6,916 nucleotides of DNA from positions 1-6,916 of the forward strand of contig DATLTB010000133.1 of assembly GCA_035533815.1 (NCBI GenBank), written 5' to 3'. Made by a program: the position numbers and the translations under genes. This DNA comes from JANWKA01 sp035533815 (lineage in GTDB: Bacteria > Bacteroidota > Bacteroidia > Chitinophagales > Chitinophagaceae). This document shows, piece by piece, positions 1 to 6,755 of this stretch; within the stretch, counting starts at the first letter, position 1; each line of letters begins with the position of its first letter. The notes beneath the pieces were generated by a model that ran no database searches, was not told the DNA's origin, and was given only the letters and a program-made list of their open reading frames with translations.

Positions 1-357
1 TTATTTAAACCAGCCATTGAGGGATTAATAGCCAAAGTATTAAAGGGATTAAAAGAAAGGTATAGTATAGAGGTATACTTGATCGGATTCGACAAAAATC
101 ATATTCATATTTTGTGTAGGTTTTTACCAAAGTATTCGGGAGCTCAGGTAGTGCGATTGATAAAAAGCATAACAAGCCAAATAATATTTAAGCAGGTTCT
201 GGCAGTAAAACAATGGTTGTGGGGAGGAGAATTTTGGAACGATGGGTATTATATTTCAACTGTTAGTGGTAGGGGAGATCATAAAATAATAGAACAATAC
301 ATCAAGAAACAGGGACGAGAAGCTGATGCAAAGCAACTGAGATTGTTTGAGTTCTGA
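1..357 (+). CDS. tnpA: IS200/IS605-family transposase TnpA (Y1 HUH), 5' end cut off by window
   Basis: Single-strand DNA transposase of the IS200/IS605 type, which cuts and joins hairpin-bearing ends of its element through a 5'-phosphotyrosine link. The frame is open from base 1 with no convincing start (the first candidate, TTG at 79, lies inside the fold), so the gene begins outside the window. 118 residues are visible; the IS200 group is usually about 130-155 aa, so roughly 15-35 N-terminal residues are missing. The metal-binding HUH motif is His-Ile-His (100-108) within DKNHIHIL. The family core KYSGAQVVRLIK follows, then LWGGEFWNDGYYISTV. The likely catalytic Tyr is in EQYIKKQ (codon 298-300). 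The C-terminus looks complete, ending in LRLFEF. No tnpB lies downstream, which suits an IS200-like element carrying only tnpA. A RAYT-type domesticated relative is a less likely alternative, because the wording is that of the IS200 group. Base composition is clearly AT-richer than the heme genes, which fits mobile origin. Confidence 0.9.
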   Translation, partial: LFKPAIEGLIAKVLKGLKERYSIEVYLIGFDKNHIHILCRFLPKYSGAQVVRLIKSITSQIIFKQVLAVKQWLWGGEFWNDGYYISTVSGRGDHKIIEQYIKKQGREADAKQLRLFEF

Positions 358-373
358 TGCTGGGAAAGGGGCG

Positions 374-394
374 CCCTGCGCTCTTGGCGCAGGG
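374..394 (+). repeat. GC-rich hairpin, candidate right-end palindrome of the IS200-like element
   Basis: Perfect 8-bp inverted repeat CCCTGCGC (374-381) and GCGCAGGG (387-394) with a 5-base loop TCTTG, starting 17 bases after the tnpA stop. Subterminal hairpins of this kind are recognised by TnpA at both ends of IS200/IS605 elements, and the right-end one sits just downstream of tnpA. An alternative 5-bp pairing, GCGCC (371-375) with GGCGC (386-390), is also possible. The nearest T-rich run (410-419) begins about 16 bases after the stem, too far for a canonical intrinsic terminator, although a role in ending tnpA transcription is not excluded. The cleavage site and exact element end cannot be fixed without the left end or an empty site. 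The AT-rich stretch to about 440 may still belong to the element. Confidence 0.55.
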
Positions 395-510
395 AAGTTC
401 ACTATCTTTATTTTTCTTCCAAATAATTATTTTCAATATTGGGACCCTGCATGCTACCCTGTTTAGATCACCTGATTTGGCTTGACAATCCAAATAATCT
501 ATTTGCAACG

Positions 511-523
511 GGAAGGAGGAAGG
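511..523 (+). promoter_or_regulatory. Shine-Dalgarno sequence of the GH35 gene
   Basis: GGAAGGAGGAAGG contains the full AGGAGG core (514-519) with 6 bases to the ATG at 526. This is the main reason for choosing that start over the in-frame TTG at 439 or ATG at 451, neither of which has a comparable site. It stands out because hemF, hemB and hemL in this window show no such site. The same bases in the longer frame would encode Gly-Arg-Arg-Lys, so the purine-rich stretch could in principle be coding instead. Confidence 0.55.
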
Positions 524-525
524 TT

Positions 526-2382
526 ATGTTCTGCATAGTTTGGACCTTCCTGATAAGCCTGGTTTTAATTCAACCTGCCAATAGTCAGTCCAGTCACCGC
601 TTTGCGATCAGGGATGGTTCCTTTTGGTATGACAGCAAAAAGGTTGAGATCCACTCCGGAGAAATGCATTTTGCCCGTATTCCCAGGGCTTACTGGAGAC
701 AGCGATTGGAAATGCTGAAAGCCATGGGTATGAATACGGTGGCTACCTATGTTTTCTGGAATTACCAGGAGACAGCACCCGGGGTATGGGATTTCCATTC
801 AGGTAATCACCAAATTGCCCGGTTTATCCGCATTGCCCAGCAGGTGGGTCTGTGGGTTATCCTTCGTCCTGGGCCTTATGCATGTGCGGAATGGGAATTC
901 GGGGGCTTTCCCTGGTGGCTGGAGAAAAACAAAGATTTAGCATTGCGTACCGATAATCCCGCTTTTCTTGATTCCTGCAAAACATATATTGACCAGCTGG
1001 CAAAACAGGTTAAAGAACTGCAAATCACCCATGGGGGACCCATTATTATGGTGCAGTTAGAAAATGAATTTGGTTCATTTGCAGCACAGCGGCCAGATAT
1101 TCCCCTGGCAGATGATGAGCGGTACCTGCAAATATTAAAACGGGATTTTATTGAAGCCGGATTTGATATTCCTTTTTTTACGGCAGACGGTTCCTGGCTG
1201 TTTAGGTACGGGGCTATTTCTGGGGTGTTGCCGGGAGCTAACGGGGAGACAGCTATTGATCAGTTAAAAAAATCGGTTAATGCTTTTCATGGAGGTAAAG
1301 GTCCTTATCTGGTTACGGAATTTTACCCAGGATGGCTGGATCACTGGGAAGAGCCTTTCCAGCGGGTAACTACCGAAGAGGTAGTAAATCAATTGAATGT
1401 TTATTTGCGGGCAGGGGTGTCCTTCAATTTTTATATGGCCCACGGAGGGACCAACTTCGGGTTTTTCAGCGGAGCCAATTATTCCCGCAAGCACCCATTA
1501 CAGCCGGATATAACCAGTTATGATTATGATGCACCGATCAGCGAGGCCGGCTGGGTGACTCCAAAATACCTGGCCATCCGCAAAGCAATGTCGGCATATA
1601 TTAAAGGTCCTTTACCCCCCATACCAGCAAAAATTCCTGAAATAGCCATTAAAGCGATCCATTTTAAACGAACAGCGGATCTGTTTGATATGGCTACAAA
1701 AATGAAACCGGTCCGCGCTGATACTCCCCTGACTTTTGAATCACTTAACCAGGGGTATGGTTATGTGTTATACCGGAAAAAGTTCAGCATACCTGTTAAA
1801 GGGTTATTGTCAGTTCCGGGGCTCCGGGATTTTGCCACAGTATATGTCAATGGGTCGCGGGTTGCCGTGCTCAGCCGGACGGACAGTATATTTTCCTGCC
1901 CGCTGTCCATACCGGGAAATGCCACCCTGGACCTGCTGGTTGAAAACATGGGCCGGATCAATTATGGAGCAGAAATCTCAGATAATTTCAAGGGTATAAC
2001 CGGGGCGGTGACCATCAATGGGAGGGAAATAACCGGCAACTGGGAGATGTATTGCTTCCCTTTTTCTTTTCCACCGGATATCCATTCGCTCCGGAATCAG
2101 AATATAATCGATCATCCGACCATATACAGCGGAAGATTTGAACTGGACCGTACCGGGGATACTTTCCTGGATATGTCCGATTGGGGAAAGGGTATTGTTT
2201 TCGTCAATGGGCACAACCTGGGCAGGTATTGGAAAGCAGGTCCCCAGCAAACTTTGTATTTACCTGGCTGCTGGCTGGTAAAGGGGAAAAACAGGATCCT
2301 GATTTTTGAACAGCTAAACAGCCAAAAACATCGGTTGATATCTTCCACGGAGGAACCGGTACTGGATCGGTTAATGCACTAA
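526..2382 (+). CDS. Secreted GH35 beta-galactosidase
   Basis: Glycoside hydrolase family 35 enzyme, expected to remove terminal beta-D-galactose from oligo- or polysaccharides by a retaining mechanism. With the ATG at 526 it has 618 aa. A hydrophobic stretch at residues 2-16 and a possible signal-peptidase site PANS/Q (after residue 20) suggest export to the periplasm or cell surface. There is no lipobox-type Cys near the site. The TIM barrel covers about residues 25-345: EIHSGEMHFARIPRAYW, then RPGPYACAEWEFGGFPWW, then GGPIIMVQLENEFGS with predicted acid/base Glu181, then LVTEFYPGWLDHW with predicted nucleophile Glu265, then MAHGGTNFGFF (304-314). Beta-sandwich, galactose-binding-like domains follow, from about GQ-type motif NQGYGYVLYR (near 407-417) to VNGHNLGRYW (560-569) and GPQQTLYLPGCW. 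Length and domain order match compact bacterial GH35 proteins and no catalytic residue is missing. The exact substrate cannot be read from sequence. No SusC/D or other carbohydrate genes adjoin it. An IS200-like transposase lies 168 bases upstream, and the heme cluster converges from downstream. Confidence 0.93.
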   Translation: MFCIVWTFLISLVLIQPANSQSSHRFAIRDGSFWYDSKKVEIHSGEMHFARIPRAYWRQRLEMLKAMGMNTVATYVFWNYQETAPGVWDFHSGNHQIARFIRIAQQVGLWVILRPGPYACAEWEFGGFPWWLEKNKDLALRTDNPAFLDSCKTYIDQLAKQVKELQITHGGPIIMVQLENEFGSFAAQRPDIPLADDERYLQILKRDFIEAGFDIPFFTADGSWLFRYGAISGVLPGANGETAIDQLKKSVNAFHGGKGPYLVTEFYPGWLDHWEEPFQRVTTEEVVNQLNVYLRAGVSFNFYMAHGGTNFGFFSGANYSRKHPLQPDITSYDYDAPISEAGWVTPKYLAIRKAMSAYIKGPLPPIPAKIPEIAIKAIHFKRTADLFDMATKMKPVRADTPLTFESLNQGYGYVLYRKKFSIPVKGLLSVPGLRDFATVYVNGSRVAVLSRTDSIFSCPLSIPGNATLDLLVENMGRINYGAEISDNFKGITGAVTINGREITGNWEMYCFPFSFPPDIHSLRNQNIIDHPTIYSGRFELDRTGDTFLDMSDWGKGIVFVNGHNLGRYWKAGPQQTLYLPGCWLVKGKNRILIFEQLNSQKHRLISSTEEPVLDRLMH

Positions 2383-2401
2383 AAAGGGAATACCCAATTC
2401 T

Positions 2402-3688
2402 TCAGACAAACTGGGATACCACTTCCTGGGCAGATTTTAAAATCTTCTCCATATCCAGGGGGTTCAAGGAATGGGAAATGAACCAGCTTTCAAATGGGGA
2501 AGGAGGAAGATAAATCCCCATTTCCAGCATACCGTGAAAGAATTTTTTGAACCTGTCCTTATCCGAATGGACTGCAGAATAAAAATCAGTCACGGGATGT
2601 TCCGTAAAGAAGACGCTCAGCATGGAACCCGATTGGTTGACCTGTGCTGGCATTCCTTTTTCCCGGAAAATCTGCTTTAATCCAGTGGCCAGGTTTTTCC
2701 CCTTTTCTTGCAGGTCCAGGTAGATCTGAGGATGCTGATATAATTCCTGCAACAAGGCATATCCGGCTGCCATGGCTACCGGATTACCGGACAAGGTACC
2801 GGCCTGGTAAACTTTCCCTACAGGGGCAATATGGTTCATGATGGCCCGGGGACCTGCAAAAGCACCTACTGGCAAACCGGCCCCGATGATTTTACCGAAT
2901 GTGACCAGATCGGCCCGGATGGATAAGAGTTCCTGGGCGCCTCCTGGAGCCAACCGGAAACCAGTCATCACCTCATCCAGGATCAAAATAATACCTTCCC
3001 GGTCCCCAATCACCCGCAATCCTTCCAGGAAACCAGGTTGCGGTAATATGCAACCCATATTCCCGGCCACCGGTTCCACAATGATGGCTGCGATCTGGTT
3101 GGGATGCTTGCTGACCAAACGGGCTACGGCATCCGGATCATTATAGGGAGCGTGGAGGGTATCGGCAGCAACAGCAGCAGTGACTCCGGGGACAGATTGA
3201 ATTTCCAGGGTAGCCATCCCACTCCCGGCTTTGGCGAGAAAGGCATCCCCATGTCCATGATAACATCCCTCAAACATGATTATTTTATTACGTCCGGTAT
3301 ACCCCCTGGCCAGGCGGACCGCACTCATGCATGCTTCTGTCCCGGAATTGACCATCCGGACCATGTCAATATTCGGCACCATCCGGACCATCAGTTCCGC
3401 TATCCGGGTTTCCAGTTCAGTCGGTGTCCCGAATGAAGTGGAGCGCAGGGCTTGCTCCCGGATCGCATTCACTACCGGGGGGAAGGCATGACCCATGATC
3501 ATCGGCCCCCAGGAATTGATCAGGTCTATATACCTGTTCTCGTCTGCATCAAACAGGTATGCGCCCCTGGCCGATTCCATGAACACCGGAGTTCCGCCTA
3601 CGCTTTGGAAAGCCCGGACCGGAGAGTTGACACCGCCAGGGATGACCTGTTGGGCGCGATCGAATAACTGCTGGCTTTTCGTGAACAT
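2402..3688 (-). CDS. hemL: Glutamate-1-semialdehyde 2,1-aminomutase
   Basis: PLP-dependent class-III aminotransferase-fold enzyme, cytoplasmic, which converts glutamate-1-semialdehyde to 5-aminolevulinate in the C5 (glutamyl-tRNA) route of tetrapyrrole synthesis. It has 428 aa, the normal family length. The N-terminus MFTKSQQLFDRA leads into the family signature VIPGGVNSPVRAF (15-27), which supports the ATG at 3688. PLP-site features are NSGTEA (114-119), FEGCYHGHGD (139-148), VEP (204-206), LDEVMTGFR with Asp238 contacting the ring nitrogen, and the Schiff-base Lys266 in TFGKIIGAGLPVGAF (codon 2891-2893). The NSW-GP-GHA, GxYHGHGD and K-site pattern separates GSAM from general aminotransferases. 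It is the last gene of the heme cluster, 21 bases after the hemB stop, without a recognisable Shine-Dalgarno site. Its stop lies 19 bases from the stop of the convergent GH35 gene. Confidence 0.97.
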   Translation of the reverse strand: MFTKSQQLFDRAQQVIPGGVNSPVRAFQSVGGTPVFMESARGAYLFDADENRYIDLINSWGPMIMGHAFPPVVNAIREQALRSTSFGTPTELETRIAELMVRMVPNIDMVRMVNSGTEACMSAVRLARGYTGRNKIIMFEGCYHGHGDAFLAKAGSGMATLEIQSVPGVTAAVAADTLHAPYNDPDAVARLVSKHPNQIAAIIVEPVAGNMGCILPQPGFLEGLRVIGDREGIILILDEVMTGFRLAPGGAQELLSIRADLVTFGKIIGAGLPVGAFAGPRAIMNHIAPVGKVYQAGTLSGNPVAMAAGYALLQELYQHPQIYLDLQEKGKNLATGLKQIFREKGMPAQVNQSGSMLSVFFTEHPVTDFYSAVHSDKDRFKKFFHGMLEMGIYLPPSPFESWFISHSLNPLDMEKILKSAQEVVSQFV

Positions 3689-3709
3689 GCGGACTTGGAA
3701 TAAAAGGTA

Positions 3710-4687
3710 TTAATCCTGTAATAACTGGCAGGCTTTTTTGGCAAAATATGTCGCAATCAGGTCAGCCCCAGCCCGCCGTATTCCGGTCAAGCTTTCCAGG
3801 ATTGCCCTGTTTTCATCCAGCCAGCCCATTTTAGCAGCGGCTTTGATCATGGCATATTCCCCGGAAACCTGATAGGCGCTTACGGGAACCTGAACGGCTT
3901 CCCTAACCCTTCGAATGATATCCAGATAAGGCAACGCAGGTTTTACCATCACGATATCCGCACCTTCCTCCACATCCATCAGGGTCTCTTTCAGGGCTTC
4001 CCGGGCATTGGCATAATCCATCTGGTAGGTTTTCTTATCTCCGAAGCCAGGGGCAGAATCCAGGGCATCCCGGAAAGGGCCATAAAAGCAGGAGGCATAT
4101 TTGGCGCTGTAAGCCATGATTCCCACCTTGTCAAAATGCTGGTTTTCCAGGGCTTTACGGATCGCCCCGATCCGGCCATCCATCATATCACTGGGGGCTA
4201 CGAAATCCACTCCTGCTCTGGCATGGCTCAGGCTCATTTCCCCCAGTATCCCCACAGTGGCGTCATTGAGAATTTCCTGTCCTTCCACAATACCATCATG
4301 TCCAAAGACAGAATAGGGGTCCAGGGCCACATCGGACATGACGACCATTTCGGGCAGCAGATCCTTGATGGCCCGGATGCTGATCTGCATCAATCCGGAA
4401 TGATTAATGGCTTCCGTACCCTGATTGTCCTTGAGGTGATCAGGTACCTTTATAAATAAAAGCACACAGCGGATTCCAAGTCCATATAATTCTTTTACCT
4501 CAGCCAGTGTGTTGTCCAGGCTCATTCGGAAATACCCTGGCATGGAAGTTATTTCTTCCGTTATCCCATGACCATCCATGATGAAGAGCGGAGCAATGAG
4601 GTCCTGCGGTCCAAGGGTGGTCTCGGCTACCAGGGTACGGACAGAAGGACTCACCCTTAATATCCGGTTTCTTCTGGATAAAAACAT
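3710..4687 (-). CDS. hemB: Porphobilinogen synthase (5-aminolevulinate dehydratase), zinc-cysteine-free type
   Basis: Condenses two 5-aminolevulinate molecules to porphobilinogen; normally a homo-octamer in the cytoplasm. 325 aa, the usual length. The two Schiff-base lysines are Lys196 in IMAYSAKYASCFYGPF and Lys249 in DIVMVKPALPYLDI. The metal loop reads MSDVALDPYSVFGHDG (about 117-132): the three cysteines that bind catalytic zinc in the E. coli and animal enzymes (DVCFCEYTSHGHCG) are replaced by Ala, Asp and Asp. This is the aspartate-rich version seen in plants and Pseudomonas, which is zinc-independent and usually stimulated by magnesium. The start is firm: an in-frame TAA lies 6 bases upstream of the ATG at 4687, and the N-terminus RRNRILRVSPSVRTLVAETTL is family-typical. 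A 100-base gap separates it from hemF upstream; hemL follows after 21 bases. No Shine-Dalgarno site is apparent. Confidence 0.97.
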   Translation of the reverse strand: MFLSRRNRILRVSPSVRTLVAETTLGPQDLIAPLFIMDGHGITEEITSMPGYFRMSLDNTLAEVKELYGLGIRCVLLFIKVPDHLKDNQGTEAINHSGLMQISIRAIKDLLPEMVVMSDVALDPYSVFGHDGIVEGQEILNDATVGILGEMSLSHARAGVDFVAPSDMMDGRIGAIRKALENQHFDKVGIMAYSAKYASCFYGPFRDALDSAPGFGDKKTYQMDYANAREALKETLMDVEEGADIVMVKPALPYLDIIRRVREAVQVPVSAYQVSGEYAMIKAAAKMGWLDENRAILESLTGIRRAGADLIATYFAKKACQLLQD

Positions 4688-4787
4688 GCTGGATTAATTT
4701 AAGTCAATCAGGCTAAACCCATTTTAGATTTTTCTCCATTCCTTCAAAAGGGGGATGGATGATTCATTTTTTGCAATATTTACCTTC
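4688..4787 (-). other. 100-base gap between hemF and hemB inside the heme cluster
   Basis: This is the only sizeable spacer among the minus-strand heme genes; the other junctions are a 4-base overlap and gaps of 18 and 21 bases. It is AT-rich on the side next to hemB. I see no strong hairpin, no T-run terminator, no clear Bacteroidota-type TAnnTTTG element, no good sigma-70 pair and no tRNA-like fold. It could hold a weak internal promoter for hemB-hemL or an RNA processing site, but nothing in the bases proves this. Confidence 0.4.
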
Positions 4788-5702
4788 TCATCCTTGGATC
4801 CAATCCCTGGGTTGAAGATACGGTAACAGTGCTGCTTCTGCAGAACCCCGATCCGGACTAAATCCATATTCCCATCTTGCCCGGGGCGGCAAACTCATCA
4901 GGATACTTTCCACCCTTCCATTGGTCTTCAGGCCGAATAACGTACCCCGGTCATGGATCAGGTTAAATTCCACATACCTGCCCCGGCGGATTTCCTGCCA
5001 ATAAACCTGCCGGTCCCCATAAGGGAGGTCCTTCCTCCTGGCCACAATAGGAAGATACCCATCCAGGAAGGCCTGAACGCATGTCCTGGCAAATTCCAGC
5101 AATAAGCGTTCGGAAAACTGGTCGTCCGGACGCAGGTAATCATAAAATATGCCCCCGATGCCGCGCATTTCCTCTTTCCGGTGATGATTGACGAAGTATT
5201 GGTCGCAATTCATTTTATACCTGGAATACCAATCCGGTGAAAAACGGTCACAGGCGGATTTAAGGGCCCGGTGAAAATGGATCCCGTCTTCCGGGAAAAT
5301 ATAATAAGGAGTAAGATCCGAACCACCCCCAAACCATTGGTCTTTCACCTTGTCCTGTTGGTCATAAAGTTCAAAATAGCGGTAATTGGCATGAACAGTG
5401 GGAACCAGGGGGTTGACCGGGTGAAGGACCAAAGAAATCCCACAGGCGGAAAAGCGACTTTCCGTGACGCCGAACTGATTGGCCATTTCCCTAGGGAGTA
5501 ATCCATGCACGGTAGAGATGTTCACCCCTCCCTTTTCAAATACTTTTCCATGGGCAATTACCCGGCTAATCCCTGATCCACCCTCCTCCCGCTGCCATTC
5601 ATCCGTGCCAAAACGAGCTGCTCCGTCCAGGATTTCCAGGGATGAACAAATCCTGTGTTGTTCCTCCTGAATAAAACTAACGAAAGCCGATTTTACTGAC
5701 AT
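4788..5702 (-). CDS. hemF: Oxygen-dependent coproporphyrinogen III oxidase
   Basis: Oxidatively decarboxylates the two propionates on rings A and B of coproporphyrinogen III to vinyl groups, giving protoporphyrinogen IX and using O2 without a metal or radical SAM cluster. 304 aa, close to the roughly 300 aa of bacterial HemF. Family blocks in order: ESRFSACGISLVLHP (81-95), PTVHANYRYFEL (101-112), WFGGGSDLTPYYIF (123-136) with the conserved Asp129, HHRKEEMRGIGGIFYDYL (173-190), and YVEFNLIHDRGTLFGLKTNG (243-262) followed by RVESILMSLPP. There is no CxxxCxxC radical-SAM motif, so this is not HemN. The start at 5702 gives MSVKSAFVSFIQEEQHRIC, as expected for the family. It lies 18 bases after the hemE stop, which suggests co-transcription, and 100 bases before hemB. 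Its presence implies that heme synthesis here works under oxic or microoxic conditions. Confidence 0.97.
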   Translation of the reverse strand: MSVKSAFVSFIQEEQHRICSSLEILDGAARFGTDEWQREEGGSGISRVIAHGKVFEKGGVNISTVHGLLPREMANQFGVTESRFSACGISLVLHPVNPLVPTVHANYRYFELYDQQDKVKDQWFGGGSDLTPYYIFPEDGIHFHRALKSACDRFSPDWYSRYKMNCDQYFVNHHRKEEMRGIGGIFYDYLRPDDQFSERLLLEFARTCVQAFLDGYLPIVARRKDLPYGDRQVYWQEIRRGRYVEFNLIHDRGTLFGLKTNGRVESILMSLPPRARWEYGFSPDRGSAEAALLPYLQPRDWIQG

Positions 5703-5720
5703 GAGCGGGGATTATTTATC

Positions 5721-6755
5721 TTATGACCAGGAAATCGATTTAATAGTGTCTACAAATGCCAGGGCATGGTCTACCGGAACATCAGGTAAAATACCATGTC
5801 CGAGGTTAGCAATATACCGGGATGTACCGAATGCCCCGACCATGTTCCGGGTGGTCCGGATGATTTCGGCAATAGGGGATAGGAGGCGCGCGGGATCCAG
5901 GTTTCCTTGCAGGATAACCTGGTCCCCGCTCCATTTCCGGGCGTAATCCGGGGGCGTGCACCAGTCGATTCCGAGAGCAGCCGCTCCGGTAGCGGCCAGG
6001 TCCTGAAGGGCATACCAGGCCCCCTTGGCGAATAGGATGACGGGGCAAATATCTTTTAGGGCTCCTGTGATTTGCCGGTGATAGGGCAGGGAATATTCCC
6101 TGAAATCTTCCGGACCCAGCAGCCCCCCCCAGGAGTCAAACAACTGAATACAATCGGCTCCTGCTTCCACCTGGGCTTTTAAGTAAGCTATCGTTGTTTC
6201 CGTAATCATCTCCAACAACCGGCGCGCGGCTTCCGGCTGGGAAAAGCAGAAAGCTTTTGCTTTTTCAAAAGCTTTGGAACCGTTGCCTTCCACCATATAA
6301 CAAAAAAGGGTCCAGGGAGCGCCGGCAAATCCGATGAGGGGCACTTTTCCGTCCAGACGCTGCCTGGTTAGCCGGATAGCTGAAAAAACATACTGCAGCC
6401 GGTCCTGGATATCTGGAACCTGGAGACAGGCCAGATCCGCAGCAGACCTGATTGGGTGGGGAAGGACAGGTCCAGTGTTGTCCGGGAAATTCACTTCCAT
6501 GCCCATCGCCCTGGGCACGACCAGGATATCAGAAAAAAGGATGGCGGCATCCACCCCGATCTGTTCAACCGGCATCAGGGTGATCTCGGTGGCCAGCTCT
6601 GGGTTTTCACATCGTTCAAAAAAAGAATACCTATCCCGCAGTTTACGGAAATCAGGAAGGTACCTGCCTGCCTGCCGCATCATCCAGACCGGGGGACGGT
6701 TAACTTTTTCTCCTTTCAAAGTCCGGAGCAGCAGATCATTTTTTAGTAGGGTCAT
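5721..6755 (-). CDS. hemE: Uroporphyrinogen III decarboxylase
   Basis: Removes the four acetate carboxyls of uroporphyrinogen III to give coproporphyrinogen III; a cytoplasmic TIM-barrel enzyme that needs no cofactor. 344 aa, a normal length. The N-terminal signature RPPVWMMRQAGRYLPDFR (20-37) contributes substrate-binding Arg27 and Arg31. Asp76 in ILFSDILV corresponds to the conserved active-site Asp. The second signature, IGFAGAPWTLFCYMVEG (141-157), contains the conserved Tyr153. Ser208 in FDSWGG and His320 in NLGHGILPD complete the pocket. The ATG at 6755 overlaps the TGA of the upstream hemD gene (ATGA), so translation is probably coupled; an AGGTG a few bases before the ATG is a weak Shine-Dalgarno candidate. 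The gene carries a run of eight G in its coding strand (6123-6130) over the conserved Trp-Gly-Gly, and the frame is intact. hemF follows after 18 bases. Confidence 0.97.
   Translation of the reverse strand: MTLLKNDLLLRTLKGEKVNRPPVWMMRQAGRYLPDFRKLRDRYSFFERCENPELATEITLMPVEQIGVDAAILFSDILVVPRAMGMEVNFPDNTGPVLPHPIRSAADLACLQVPDIQDRLQYVFSAIRLTRQRLDGKVPLIGFAGAPWTLFCYMVEGNGSKAFEKAKAFCFSQPEAARRLLEMITETTIAYLKAQVEAGADCIQLFDSWGGLLGPEDFREYSLPYHRQITGALKDICPVILFAKGAWYALQDLAATGAAALGIDWCTPPDYARKWSGDQVILQGNLDPARLLSPIAEIIRTTRNMVGAFGTSRYIANLGHGILPDVPVDHALAFVDTIKSISWS

Noticed and set aside
482..505. TTGACA at 482-487 and TCTATTTG at 498-505 as a promoter for GH35
   Set aside because: No -10 box lies 16-18 bases after TTGACA. 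The second element differs from TAnnTTTG and is too close to TTG for the Bacteroidota spacing; the predicted RNA start would also collide with the ribosome binding site.
2381..2395. GGG-TATT-CCC followed by five T on the minus strand, just after hemL, as an intrinsic terminator
   Set aside because: A 3-base-pair stem is too weak for a credible terminator, although the position would be right.
3351..3391. 14-base direct repeat ACCATCCGGACCAT at 3351-3364 and 3378-3391
   Set aside because: It encodes the repeated Met-Val-Arg-Met-Val within HemL (residues 100-104 and 109-113). The second copy is the conserved DMVRMVNSG segment, so the repeat is a coding coincidence.
2838..3436. Open frames on the plus strand opposite hemL (about 100-110 codons)
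   Set aside because: They lie antisense to a complete, highly conserved gene, overlap each other and show no recognisable protein family; they are shadows of the hemL codon pattern.
4713..4739. Eight-codon mini-frame (MEKNLKWV) on the minus strand in the hemF-hemB spacer, possible leader peptide
   Set aside because: It is too short to be significant, lacks a well-spaced ribosome binding site and has no attenuator hairpin after it.
6123..6130. Run of eight C (G in hemE sense) as a possible slippage or phase-variation site
   Set aside because: It encodes the conserved Ser-Trp-Gly-Gly active-site segment with the frame intact. Phase variation of an essential heme enzyme is unlikely, and nothing else supports it.
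6250..6275. Perfect 10-base inverted repeat AAAGCTTTTG/CAAAAGCTTT with a 6-base loop inside hemE
   Set aside because: AAAGCTTT is its own reverse complement, and the protein reads Lys-Ala-Phe twice here, so two KAF codon triplets create the inverted repeat automatically.
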